A stretch of 9,293 nt of DNA from Bacteroidales bacterium (GCA_031285575.1 JAITVX010000070.1:1-9293), one strand, 5' to 3'. Shown: positions 1-7,324, counted from the first letter of the stretch. Notes: generated from the letters alone by a model not told the origin. Made by a program: numbers and translations.

Positions 1-276
1 ATAACCGTGAAGGAAATAATAAAAACCAAGCGTGAACTGTATGAAATAATAGCCCTGCACAGCGGCAACCCCTACGAAAAAATCGAGAAAGACTCCGACC
101 GCGACTACTGGATGACCTCGCAGGAAGCCAAAGACTACGGAATGATTGACGAAATACTTCAGAGGAAACAGGCCGACACCCAAACACAGGCTGAAACGCA
201 AACAACTGACGAAACCCAGAACAGCGAAAACGCCACAGAAACAATTGATGAAACCCAAAACAACCCGAATGGATAA
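1..276 (+). CDS. clpP: ATP-dependent Clp protease proteolytic subunit, C-terminal end (5' truncated by window)
   Basis: Only the last 91 codons are present; the frame is open from base 1 and the true start lies before the window. Residues 1-56 of the fragment match the ClpP C-terminal handle region, with ALHSGNPYEKIEKDSDRDYW corresponding to the E. coli region that carries the catalytic Asp of the Ser-His-Asp triad; by alignment that Asp is codon 103-105. ClpP forms a double heptameric cytoplasmic serine peptidase barrel fed by ClpX or other AAA+ unfoldases. After IDEILQRK, where most ClpPs end within a few residues, this one continues for about 35 residues of Gln, Thr, Glu, Asp and Asn. That tail includes two near-identical DETQN units and looks disordered. 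The stop overlaps the clpX start by 8 nt, so the two are almost certainly co-translated. Identity is very likely; the tail function is unknown. Confidence 0.93.
   Translation: MTVKEIIKTKRELYEIIALHSGNPYEKIEKDSDRDYWMTSQEAKDYGMIDEILQRKQADTQTQAETQTTDETQNSENATETIDETQNNPNG
202..264 (+). repeat. Imperfect 24-nt direct repeat inside the clpP tail
   Basis: Bases 202-225 and 241-264 match at 20 of 24 positions, are in the same reading frame and encode TTDETQNS and TIDETQNN. The surrounding codons are also rich in ACA, ACC, CAA and GAA. This suggests that the ClpP tail grew by local duplication or slippage rather than being an old conserved domain. Confidence 0.6.
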
Positions 277-1486
277 ATGTTCCTTCTGCGGCAGAACCAG
301 GAAAGAAACGAAACTGCTTGTAGCAGGCCTCGAAGGTTATATTTGCGATAACTGCATAGAACAGGCCAACAATATTTTACTCGAAGAAAACGGAGCCACG
401 GTAAAGAAAACGTTCGACCCGGTAAATCTCCTGAAACCGCACGAAATAAAAAGTTTCCTCGACCAGTACGTTATAGGTCAGGATATGGCCAAGAAAATAA
501 TTTCGGTAGCCGTTTACAACCACTATAAACGGCTTATGCAAAAAGCCGGCAGCGAAGAAGACGTTGAAATAGAAAAATCGAACATCATACTGGTAGGCGA
601 AACAGGCACCGGCAAAACGCTGCTGGCCAAAACCGTTGCACGCATGCTGCACGTACCCTTCACCATTGTCGATGCAACCGTGCTTACCGAAGCCGGATAC
701 GTGGGCGAAGACATCGAAAGCCTCCTTACAAGGCTGCTCCAGAATGCCGACTACGACGTGAAAGCCGCCGAAAAAGGAATAGTATTCATCGACGAAATAG
801 ACAAGATAGCGCGCAAAGGCGACAACCCCTCCATAACACGCGACGTTTCGGGCGAAGGCGTTCAGCAGGGGCTGCTAAAACTCCTCGAAGGCTCTACTGT
901 CAACGTGCCTCCGCAGGGCGGACGCAAACACCCCGAACAGAAAATGATGCCGGTTGACACAAAAAACATACTCTTTATCTGCGGCGGCGCCTTTGAAGGA
1001 ATAGACCGGAAAATTGCCAACCGCCTCAACACACAGGTTGTTGGCTTCGGAGCATCAAAAAACCGCGAAAAGGTTGACCAGAACAACCTGCTGCAATACA
1101 TTGCCCCGCAAGACCTGCGCGCCTACGGGCTTATTCCCGAAATAATAGGACGCCTGCCCGTCGTGGCACACCTCGACCCGCTCGACCGCAATGCCCTGCG
1201 TGCCATACTTACCGAGCCCAAAAACGCCCTCGTAAAACAATACGTAAAACTATTCGGCATGGACGACATAAACCTCACTTTCAGCAACGAGGCGCTCGAC
1301 TACATTGTCGATAAAGCCGTAGAGTTCAAACTCGGAGCACGCGGACTAAGGTCGATATGCGAAACCATAATGCTCGACGCCATGTTTGAAATGCCGTCTG
1401 ACAAACAGGATGAATTTACGGTTTCGGCCGACTATGCCGCATGCAAAATGCAGCGCATAAACCTGCAGATACTTAAAGCATCTTAA
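269..1486 (+). CDS. clpX: ATP-dependent Clp protease ATP-binding subunit ClpX
   Basis: A 405-residue AAA+ unfoldase, normal family length, which recognises and unfolds proteins in the cytoplasm and threads them into ClpP. The N-terminal zinc-binding domain has C4, C7, C26 and C29. The AAA+ core shows Walker A GETGTGKT (110-117), pore loop GYVG (143-146), Walker B VFIDEID (172-178), the RDVSGEGVQQ pore-2 region (191-200), a likely arginine finger R295 in PEIIGRLP, and sensor 2 GAR (356-358). The ClpP-docking loop reads VGF (258-260) instead of the canonical IGF. The ATG at 269 is chosen because it places the zinc finger at the N-terminus. An in-frame start at 146 would add 41 residues read out of frame through the clpP tail and is rejected. 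The 8-nt overlap with clpP indicates an operon. No intrinsic terminator is visible before the convergent folA. Confidence 0.97.
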   Translation: MDKCSFCGRTRKETKLLVAGLEGYICDNCIEQANNILLEENGATVKKTFDPVNLLKPHEIKSFLDQYVIGQDMAKKIISVAVYNHYKRLMQKAGSEEDVEIEKSNIILVGETGTGKTLLAKTVARMLHVPFTIVDATVLTEAGYVGEDIESLLTRLLQNADYDVKAAEKGIVFIDEIDKIARKGDNPSITRDVSGEGVQQGLLKLLEGSTVNVPPQGGRKHPEQKMMPVDTKNILFICGGAFEGIDRKIANRLNTQVVGFGASKNREKVDQNNLLQYIAPQDLRAYGLIPEIIGRLPVVAHLDPLDRNALRAILTEPKNALVKQYVKLFGMDDINLTFSNEALDYIVDKAVEFKLGARGLRSICETIMLDAMFEMPSDKQDEFTVSADYAACKMQRINLQILKAS

Positions 1487-1492
1487 CGCCGG

Positions 1493-1978
1493 CTACCGGT
1501 GCTCGTAAATAACATATCTGTAAGGTATGCCGCCGGCTTCGCCGGCAGGCGGAAACTCCTCGCCGGCAACACGCCACACATCCATGTCTATCGGTGGAAA
1601 AAACACATCGGCCTCGGCGCACTGCTGCACGTGCGTGATATAAAGCCGCCCGGCCAGAGGCATAAACTGACGGTAAACACTGCCGCCGCCAATAATAAAA
1701 GTTTCCTCGTCATTGCGGCACACGTTCAATGCCTCGTCTATTGAATAAACCGTAAGCGCCCCCTCTATCCGCTCGCCGGGCACATCGGTAAGCACAACGT
1801 TTTTCCTTCCCGGCAGCGGGTGCACCGGCAGCGACTCCCATGTCTTTTTACCCATAACCACGGTCTTACCCACGGTAAGCCGCTTAAACCGTTTAAGGTC
1901 GTCAGGAATACGCCACAGCAGCTCGTTATCCCTGCCAATGCCCCAGTCGTCGGAAACAGCTACAATAATCGATATCAT
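1493..1978 (-). CDS. folA: Dihydrofolate reductase
   Basis: A 161-residue chromosomal-type DHFR that reduces 7,8-dihydrofolate to tetrahydrofolate with NADPH, supplying one-carbon units for dTMP, purine and methionine synthesis; it is the trimethoprim target. Visible motifs: MISIIVAVS at the N-terminus, the Met20-loop segment WGIGRDNELLWRIPDDLKRF with W22 and the catalytic acid D27 (same numbering as E. coli D27), VVMGKKTWESLP and GRKNVVLT in the NADPH-binding part, and FIIGGGSVYRQFMP near the C-terminus. The usual LPW is LLW here. Length is standard. It appears monocistronic, with a candidate promoter about 80 nt upstream and its 3' end facing clpX 6 bp away. No thymidylate synthase neighbour is seen on the flanks. 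Confidence 0.96.
   Translation of the reverse strand: MISIIVAVSDDWGIGRDNELLWRIPDDLKRFKRLTVGKTVVMGKKTWESLPVHPLPGRKNVVLTDVPGERIEGALTVYSIDEALNVCRNDEETFIIGGGSVYRQFMPLAGRLYITHVQQCAEADVFFPPIDMDVWRVAGEEFPPAGEAGGIPYRYVIYEHR
1530..1552 (-). repeat. GC-rich hairpin inside the 3' end of folA
   Basis: Two GCCGGC hexamers (1532-1537 and 1541-1546) flank a 3-nt loop and can pair. CCGCC at 1530-1534 and GGCGG at 1548-1552 offer a competing outer pairing. It lies in folA codons for PPAGEAGG, 36-58 bp from the stop codon and beyond the clpX stop. There is no T-run, so it is not a classical terminator, but it could slow polymerase or protect an mRNA end in this tight convergent junction. Confidence 0.4.
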
Positions 1979-2057
1979 TTTCTGTAAATTTATTTAGTGG
2001 TTTGTCTGTTGATAAACGGCATTAACCGGATATGTTTTTCTTTGCTGAAAAACGCTA

Positions 2058-2065
2058 CAAATATA
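2058..2065 (-). promoter_or_regulatory. Candidate folA promoter, -7 element
   Basis: On the minus strand this reads TATATTTG, a full match to the Bacteroidetes -7 consensus TAnnTTTG. Transcription would begin near 2051, giving a leader of roughly 70 nt before folA. No clear -33 TTG is present at the right distance; the palindrome at 2083-2094 occupies that place. Confidence 0.5.
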
Positions 2066-2082
2066 GAAGATAATTGAATGTT

Positions 2083-2094
2083 AAAACATGTTTT
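2083..2094. promoter_or_regulatory. 12-bp palindrome, possible operator
   Basis: AAAACATGTTTT is a perfect inverted repeat in the divergent folA / DUF362 intergenic region. It sits 17 bp upstream of the candidate folA -7 element, where the -33 region would be, so a protein bound there could affect folA initiation. In AT-rich DNA a palindrome of this size can occur by chance. Confidence 0.25.
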
Positions 2095-2184
2095 TTTGTG
2101 AATTATTGAGTGGCGGTAAGCGCAAAACCTTGAGAACGGTTATTTTTTTACTTATTAAATGTCACCCTATTCATATTTTTTAAA

Positions 2185-2192
2185 TATGTTTG
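2185..2192 (+). promoter_or_regulatory. Candidate promoter of the DUF362 gene, -7 element
   Basis: TATGTTTG fits TAnnTTTG exactly and lies 38 bp before the ATG at 2231, predicting a leader of about 30 nt. This favours 2231 over an in-frame ATG at 2159, which would lie upstream of the promoter element. No convincing -33 TTG is seen. Confidence 0.5.
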
Positions 2193-2230
2193 CATTTTTA
2201 ATTAATTACAAGTATAAAAATTCAGAAAAT

Positions 2231-3340
2231 ATGTCGAAAGTTTATTTCACCGATTTAAGAGTCAGGAACGGGCACAGCCTGCTTGACAAGTTAGAAACGT
2301 TAGTTAAAAAAGCCGGTATTGAGCAGATTGATTTTGCTGGAAAGTTTACCGCCGTAAAGATTCATTTCGGCGAGCCGGGCAACCTGGCGTATATCCGTCC
2401 GAACTATGCCGCAAAGATGGTTCAGTTTCTTCACAGTAAAAATGCCAAGGCGTTTCTTACCGATTCGGGCACGCTGTATCTCGGACGCCGCTCAAATGCG
2501 GTCGATCATTTGCAGAGCGCCATGGAAAACGGTTTCAACCCCATTGCCGTGCCGTGCCCCGTTATTATTGCCGACGGCCTTAAAGCCATCGACTACCGCG
2601 ATGTGCAGATAGACGGCAAATACTGTAAAACGGCAAAGATAGGCTCGGCTATTGCCGATGCCGATATAATTGTTTCAATGACGCACTTTAAGGGGCACGA
2701 ACAGACAGGCTTTGGCGGAACGCTGAAGAACCTGGGCATGGGGTCGGCTTCGGCGGCCGGCAAGATGGAGATGCATTCGTCGTCGCAGCCAATAACTGTT
2801 GAAAGTAACTGCACCTCGTGTGGGCAGTGCGTAAAATACTGTGCGGCAAAGGCGATAACGCTCAACGAACGCAAAAAGGCGGAAATAGACCGCGCAAAGT
2901 GCACCGGCTGCGGGCAGTGCGTGGCCGTGTGTCAGTACAACGCCGCGCAGGTTGTATGGAACAATTCAACGGATATCACGTGTTGCAAGGTGGCCGAGTA
3001 TTCGCTGGCTACGGTGAAGGGCAAACCGCATTTCCACGTGAGTTTTATAATGGATGTGTCGCCCAACTGCGACTGCTGGAGCTGTAACGATGTGCCCGTT
3101 GTGCCAAACATCGGCATGGCTGCTTCATTCGACCCTGTGGCTCTCGACAAGGCTTGTGTAGATATGGTAACAGCAGCAGCAGCCAACACCGGAGCCTGCC
3201 TCGACGTTCACGAACACGGTCAGCTGCAGGGCGAGGATAAGTTCAAACTTGTCCATCCCAACACCGACTGGAAAGCCTGCCTTGTTCATGCCGAGAAAAT
3301 AGGGCTTGGCCGCATGGAGTATGAGTTGATAACGGTGTAG
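2231..3340 (+). CDS. DUF362 domain-containing 4Fe-4S protein
   Basis: A 369-residue cytoplasmic protein with no signal peptide or membrane segment. The N-terminal part (about 1-180) matches the DUF362 family as I know it: AVKIHFGEPGNLAYIRP, FLTDSGTLYLGRRSNA, and MTHFKGHEQTGFGGTLKNLGMG. Then come two ferredoxin-type CxxCxxCxxxC motifs (C194, C197, C200, C204 and C224, C227, C230, C234), each able to supply ligands for 4Fe-4S clusters. The second half has a further cysteine group, NCDCWSC (C280, C282, C285), and C251-C252. The cluster motifs imply electron transfer, but the substrate and partner of this family are not established to my knowledge. The ATG at 2231 is preferred to 2159 because MSKVYFTDLR is the natural start and the 24 extra residues would be AT-rich leader. 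It is monocistronic, ending at a strong terminator. Confidence 0.9.
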   Translation: MSKVYFTDLRVRNGHSLLDKLETLVKKAGIEQIDFAGKFTAVKIHFGEPGNLAYIRPNYAAKMVQFLHSKNAKAFLTDSGTLYLGRRSNAVDHLQSAMENGFNPIAVPCPVIIADGLKAIDYRDVQIDGKYCKTAKIGSAIADADIIVSMTHFKGHEQTGFGGTLKNLGMGSASAAGKMEMHSSSQPITVESNCTSCGQCVKYCAAKAITLNERKKAEIDRAKCTGCGQCVAVCQYNAAQVVWNNSTDITCCKVAEYSLATVKGKPHFHVSFIMDVSPNCDCWSCNDVPVVPNIGMAASFDPVALDKACVDMVTAAAANTGACLDVHEHGQLQGEDKFKLVHPNTDWKACLVHAEKIGLGRMEYELITV

Positions 3341-3364
3341 AGCGGGTATTATTTGATTGCTTTC

Positions 3365-3393
3365 AGAGAGCCCCAAAGGGGCTCTCTTTTTTT
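3365..3393 (+). terminator. Intrinsic terminator after the DUF362 gene
   Basis: A perfect 10-bp stem, AGAGAGCCCC with GGGGCTCTCT, closes a 3-nt AAA loop and runs directly into seven Ts (3387-3393). It starts 25 bp after the stop codon at 3340. It has no T-run in the minus direction, so it serves only the plus strand. Confidence 0.93.
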
Positions 3394-3451
3394 GCAGCAA
3401 CCAGCAGGCTGTATTATTGAGTTGAAAACATTAACCTTATTAAAAATCCAT

Positions 3452-3487
3452 AAAACAAAAGGCGCAGGATTGCTCCTGCACCTTTTG
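3452..3487 (-). terminator. Intrinsic terminator of the gyrA / TPR unit
   Basis: Arms 3456-3469 and 3474-3487 pair over 14 positions with one G-U wobble in the minus-strand RNA. The loop reads GCAA, a GNRA tetraloop, and the stem ends in UUUUG followed by UUUUA. It begins 27 bp after the stop of the TPR gene at 3514. The stretch between the two terminators (3394-3451) holds nothing else that I recognise. Confidence 0.85.
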
Positions 3488-3513
3488 AGTGATTAACATT
3501 AAATATAACTTTC

Positions 3514-4674
3514 TTAATTTCCTTCAGCAGCACTAAGTTTAGCGCTTATATCATTATACTTGTCGGTCATTTGAAGCCTGTAATACAACTCTTTCAGATT
3601 GCGCATCGTATATATGTCGCCAGTGTTAAGCGCGTATGCTTTCTCCATAAAAGGCAATGCTTTGTTATAAACTTCATTTGCACTTGCAACAGCCGTGTTG
3701 TATTGAGCTACATCCATAATGTCATTAGCTGCTTTATACATGGCCGCTGCCTTGTTAATATATGCAGCTCCAATGGCATACTGGGTGTCAAACATTTCAG
3801 AATTTAAGTCAATAGATTTCTGCAGTTCTGCAATTGCTTCGTCGTACTTTTCTTCATTAAGATATATAATGCCTGCAGCAAAATAGAGTGTATGGTTTGT
3901 TGGCTCCGACTCTTTTGCCATTGTAATATATTTCTGTGCTTCTGTATTTTTTCCGCTCTTGATATAAAGGTCTATCAACTGGAGTGTAATTGTTTTATCA
4001 TCAGGGAAAAGACCCGGCAATGCTGTAAGCGTAGCTTCTGCTGTTGCTGTATCGCCTTTTGCAATGTTTGCTTCATAAATCTGGTAGTATGGAGTAATTC
4101 CCATATATTTCATGTCGGCGCATGTCTGGAAATGTTTCAAGGCGGCATCATAACTTCCAGAATTAATAGCAGCAACCCCTGCATTATAATACATTCCCGT
4201 GTCAACGGCTCCGACGTACATGTCGCTTTCGGCAATGCGTATCTGTGTTTCAAATGATTTAAGTGCGCCTTGGAAATCCTGTTCGTCGAACTGCGTACCG
4301 CCCTGTTCATAAAGGTCGGCAGCCAGAGCGTCGTAAACCATTCCAGATATTATCCTTCTTTTCATCTGTCCTTTTTCGTCGAGCTCCATTGCTTTTTCAT
4401 ACGCTGCATAGGCTTCGCTCAGCGGGTCTGGATACAGTTCCTTGTTACCTGCTTCGTAAGCAGCCTGTGCAAGTTTGCCTTTTGTGAAGAATGTAATTGG
4501 CAGGTTTGCCGATTTCGGGTCGAGCAGAGCCTGCTCCAAATCGGTTTTTGCTCTCGCAAGGTCGCCTTGATCTATAAAGGTTGACGCGCTTGTTACTTTT
4601 CCTCTTTGAGCCATTGCTCCTATTGAGATACTTACTAAAACTACAAATAGAAAAATCTTTCTCATCATTATCAT
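3514..4674 (-). CDS. Secreted tetratricopeptide-repeat protein
   Basis: A 386-residue protein with an N-terminal signal peptide (basic MRK, hydrophobic IFLFVVLVSISIG, cleavage site AMA|Q after residue 22), so it is exported, probably to the periplasm. The rest is helical, with several degenerate TPR units: DQGDLARAKTDLEQAL, EAYAAYEKAMELDE, GSYDAALKHFQTCADM, KNTEAQKYITMAKESEP, EEKYDEAIAELQKSIDLN and LPFMEKAYALNTGD. TPRs bind partner proteins; no enzymatic domain is visible. The start is taken at ATG 4674, with ATG 4668 or 4665 (MRKIF) also possible. A GTG at 4719 would add 15 residues but overlaps the likely -7 promoter box. It lies 67 bp after gyrA; I recall the same order in Porphyromonas, where the protein is called TprA. 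It is more AT-rich than its neighbours at the 5' end. Confidence 0.88.
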   Translation of the reverse strand: MIMMRKIFLFVVLVSISIGAMAQRGKVTSASTFIDQGDLARAKTDLEQALLDPKSANLPITFFTKGKLAQAAYEAGNKELYPDPLSEAYAAYEKAMELDEKGQMKRRIISGMVYDALAADLYEQGGTQFDEQDFQGALKSFETQIRIAESDMYVGAVDTGMYYNAGVAAINSGSYDAALKHFQTCADMKYMGITPYYQIYEANIAKGDTATAEATLTALPGLFPDDKTITLQLIDLYIKSGKNTEAQKYITMAKESEPTNHTLYFAAGIIYLNEEKYDEAIAELQKSIDLNSEMFDTQYAIGAAYINKAAAMYKAANDIMDVAQYNTAVASANEVYNKALPFMEKAYALNTGDIYTMRNLKELYYRLQMTDKYNDISAKLSAAEGN

Positions 4675-4718
4675 CTTAATTTTAATTTTATTTAATTTAC
4701 TTGCTTTAAAAAATTTCA

Positions 4719-4752
4719 CAAATGTATAAATTATTCATTTATTAAATATCAA
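4719..4752 (-). promoter_or_regulatory. Candidate promoter of the TPR gene at the gyrA 3' end
   Basis: On the minus strand TACATTTG (4726-4719) is a full TAnnTTTG match, and TTTTG ending at 4750 lies 23 nt upstream as a possible -33 element, inside the last gyrA codons. The spacing is on the long side. Transcription would start near 4712, about 38 nt before the ATG at 4674. The TPR gene can therefore be transcribed separately as well as by read-through from gyrA. Confidence 0.5.
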
Positions 4753-7267
4753 AATCTTTATTATTTTCTTCATAACTGATATTATTTACTTCAGAAGTGT
4801 CATTAATATCTTGATTTTCTTCATCATTTACCAGTACGCTGGCAATAGATGCAATGGTGTCATTTTCCTTTAAATTGATAAGTCTTACGCCTTGTGTGGC
4901 TCGTCCCATTATTCTGAGGGCGGATACGGGGCTTCGTAATAGATTACCGTGTTGCGTAATGATCATAAGGTCGTGGCTGTCTGTAACGTCTTTAAGGGCT
5001 ATCAGATTTCCCGTTTTTTCCGTTATGTTTATGGTTTTAACTCCTTTCCCGCCTCTGTTGGTAATTCGGTATTCGTCGATATCGGAGCGTTTGCCGTAGC
5101 CTTTTTCGGAAACAACAAGTATTTCCTTTTCCTTGTCTTCCACGGTTATCATGCCGATAACAAAATCGGTGTTTTCGTCGGCAAGCCTTATGCCTCTTAC
5201 GCCCGATGCCGTACGGCCCATCGGCCTTACCGAATCTTCGGGGAACCGTACTGCTCTCCCGGACTTTACGGCAAGCATAATGTAATGTTTGCCGTTTGTC
5301 ATGCGGGCTTCAAGAAGTTCGTCGCCTTCTCTTACTGTAATTGCATTAACGCCATTTGACCTGGGACGCGAGTATGCCTCAAGGGATGTTTTCTTTATAA
5401 TGCCTTTTGTTGTGCAGAGCGCTATGAAGTTGTTGTTTATATAATCGTCGTCGTGCAGGTTTTTAACGTTGATAAAGGCGCGTACGCTGTCGCTGGCTTC
5501 GATATTGATGAGGTTCTGCATTGCCCTGCCTTTTGATGTTCTTGAACCTTCGGGTATTTCATATACTTTAAGCCAGTAGCATTTGCCGTTTCTTGTAAAG
5601 AACAGCATTGTGTTGTGCATTGAGGCTATGTAAAGGTGTTCAATAAAGTCTTCGTCGCGTGTTGCGCCGCCTTTCGAGCCTGTTCCTCCTCTGTTTTGCC
5701 TGCGAAATTCTGTAAGTGGTGTCCTTTTTATATATCCCATGTGGGATATTGTAATAACCATATCTTCGTCGGCGTAAAAATCTTCAGGATTAAAATCTTC
5801 GGCATTGGGCACTATTTCGGTGCGGCGTTTGTCTCCGTATTTTTCTTTTATTTCAATAAGTTCTTCCTTTACTATTTTCATCTGAAGGTCGATGTTGCCG
5901 AGTATCTGTTTCAGGCTGTCGATAAGGTCGAGTATTTCCTGATATTCGGCTCGCAGTTTTTCCTGTTCGAGCCCTGTGAGCTGCCGCAGCCTCATTTCGA
6001 CTATTGCGCGCGCCTGTATTTCAGAAAGGCCAAACCGTTCCATGAGGCCTTCACGGGCCTTGTCGGGTGTTTGCGAAGACCTTATGATGGCTATAACTTC
6101 ATCTATGTTATCGCTGGCAATTATTAATCCTTCAAGTATGTGTGCTCTCTTTTCGGCCTGTTCGAGTTCAAACCTGGTTCTGCGGAGTATTACTTCGTGC
6201 CTGTGTTTTACAAAATAGTGTATCAGCTCTTTTGTGCTGAGTATTCGGGGTCTTCCTTTTACCAGTGCTATGTTGTTAACGCCAAACGATGTTTGAAGCG
6301 ACGACAGTTTATAGAGGTTGTTGAGAACTACGTTTGCGCTTGCGTCTTTTTTCAGTATGATAACTATGCGCATGCCGTTACGGTCGGATTCGTCGTTGAT
6401 GTATGAAATTCCTTCTATTTTTTTCTCGTTTATAAGGTCGGCTATTTTGCGTATCATTTCGGCCTTATTAACCATGTAGGGTATTTCATTCACTATTATG
6501 CATTCTCTGCCCGATGGCGTCAGTTCTATTTCTGTTTTGGCTCTTATTACTATCCGTCCGCGGCCTGTTTCGCAGGCGTCTCTTATTCCCTGGCTGCCGT
6601 ATATTATTCCTCCGGTCGGGAAATCGGGGCCTTTTATGTGCTGAAGAAGTTCGTCGGTTGTTATGTCATTGTTGTCGATGTATGCAACTGTGGCGTCGAT
6701 AACTTCCGGCAGGCTATGGGGGGGCATGTTTGTGGCCATGCCCACTGCAATTCCCGATGCGCCGTTTACAAGAAGGCTCGGAATGCGTGTCGGAAGAACT
6801 ATCGGCTCTGACAGCGAATCGTCGAAGTTGGGCTGAAAGTCAACTGTATTCTTGTCAATATCCGAGAGCATCTCTTCTGCAATTCTTTTAAGCCTTGCTT
6901 CGGTATATCGCATGGCTGCGGGGCTGTCGCCGTCAACCGAACCGAAGTTTCCCTGACCGTCAACCAGCGGATACCGCAACGACCACTCCTGCGCCATTCG
7001 GACCATTGCGTCGTAAACCGACGAGTCGCCATGAGGATGGTATTTACCGAGCACCTCGCCCACTATCCTTGCGCTTTTCTTGTATGGCTTGTTTGCCTGT
7101 ACGCCAAGTTCGGACATTCCGAACAGAACCCTGCGGTGAACCGGTTTCAGCCCGTCGCGCACATCGGGCAGTGCCCTCGAAACTATGACAGACATCGAAT
7201 AGTCGATGTATGCCGATTTCATTTCTTCCTCAATGTTTACTTTTATTATTTTCTCTTGATCTGACAT
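4742..7267 (-). CDS. gyrA: DNA gyrase subunit A
   Basis: An 841-residue type IIA topoisomerase subunit which, with GyrB, introduces negative supercoils using ATP. The N-terminal breakage-reunion domain holds SRALPDVRDGLKPVHRR (30-46), the quinolone-resistance region GKYHPHGDSSVYDAMVRMAQ (74-93), and the catalytic AAMRYTEARL with Tyr121. The two main quinolone-resistance positions (E. coli S83 and D87) are the wild-type S82 and D86. The C-terminal half is the six-bladed DNA-wrapping pinwheel. Its GyrA box reads TNRGGKG (736-742) instead of QRRGGKG, which still marks GyrA rather than ParC. The last 29 residues (813-841) form an acidic, Asn-rich tail with 10 Asp/Glu. The ATG at 7267 begins the family-typical MSDQEKIIKVNIEEEMK; it has its own promoter and no gyrB neighbour. 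Confidence 0.97.
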   Translation of the reverse strand: MSDQEKIIKVNIEEEMKSAYIDYSMSVIVSRALPDVRDGLKPVHRRVLFGMSELGVQANKPYKKSARIVGEVLGKYHPHGDSSVYDAMVRMAQEWSLRYPLVDGQGNFGSVDGDSPAAMRYTEARLKRIAEEMLSDIDKNTVDFQPNFDDSLSEPIVLPTRIPSLLVNGASGIAVGMATNMPPHSLPEVIDATVAYIDNNDITTDELLQHIKGPDFPTGGIIYGSQGIRDACETGRGRIVIRAKTEIELTPSGRECIIVNEIPYMVNKAEMIRKIADLINEKKIEGISYINDESDRNGMRIVIILKKDASANVVLNNLYKLSSLQTSFGVNNIALVKGRPRILSTKELIHYFVKHRHEVILRRTRFELEQAEKRAHILEGLIIASDNIDEVIAIIRSSQTPDKAREGLMERFGLSEIQARAIVEMRLRQLTGLEQEKLRAEYQEILDLIDSLKQILGNIDLQMKIVKEELIEIKEKYGDKRRTEIVPNAEDFNPEDFYADEDMVITISHMGYIKRTPLTEFRRQNRGGTGSKGGATRDEDFIEHLYIASMHNTMLFFTRNGKCYWLKVYEIPEGSRTSKGRAMQNLINIEASDSVRAFINVKNLHDDDYINNNFIALCTTKGIIKKTSLEAYSRPRSNGVNAITVREGDELLEARMTNGKHYIMLAVKSGRAVRFPEDSVRPMGRTASGVRGIRLADENTDFVIGMITVEDKEKEILVVSEKGYGKRSDIDEYRITNRGGKGVKTINITEKTGNLIALKDVTDSHDLMIITQHGNLLRSPVSALRIMGRATQGVRLINLKENDTIASIASVLVNDEENQDINDTSEVNNISYEENNKDFDI

Positions 7268-7324
7268 AACAGATTATTTATTAGACATGTTATGAAACTC
7301 CTGCTGTTTTTGAGTTCGGAACTG

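Noticed and set aside
202..264. Possible CRISPR-like repeat
   Set aside because: Only two imperfect copies exist, in frame within clpP, without regular spacers.
146..268. 41-codon upstream extension of clpX
   Set aside because: It reads the clpP tail in another frame and would place the zinc finger away from the N-terminus; the ATG at 269 fits the family.
2159..2230. 24-codon N-terminal extension of the DUF362 gene
   Set aside because: It contains the likely -7 promoter box and encodes an AT-rich leader unlike the family N-terminus.
5636..6127. 163-codon plus-strand open frame within gyrA
   Set aside because: It is antisense to an intact gyrA and its translation, rich in Phe, Cys and Tyr, is typical of a reverse-complement shadow.
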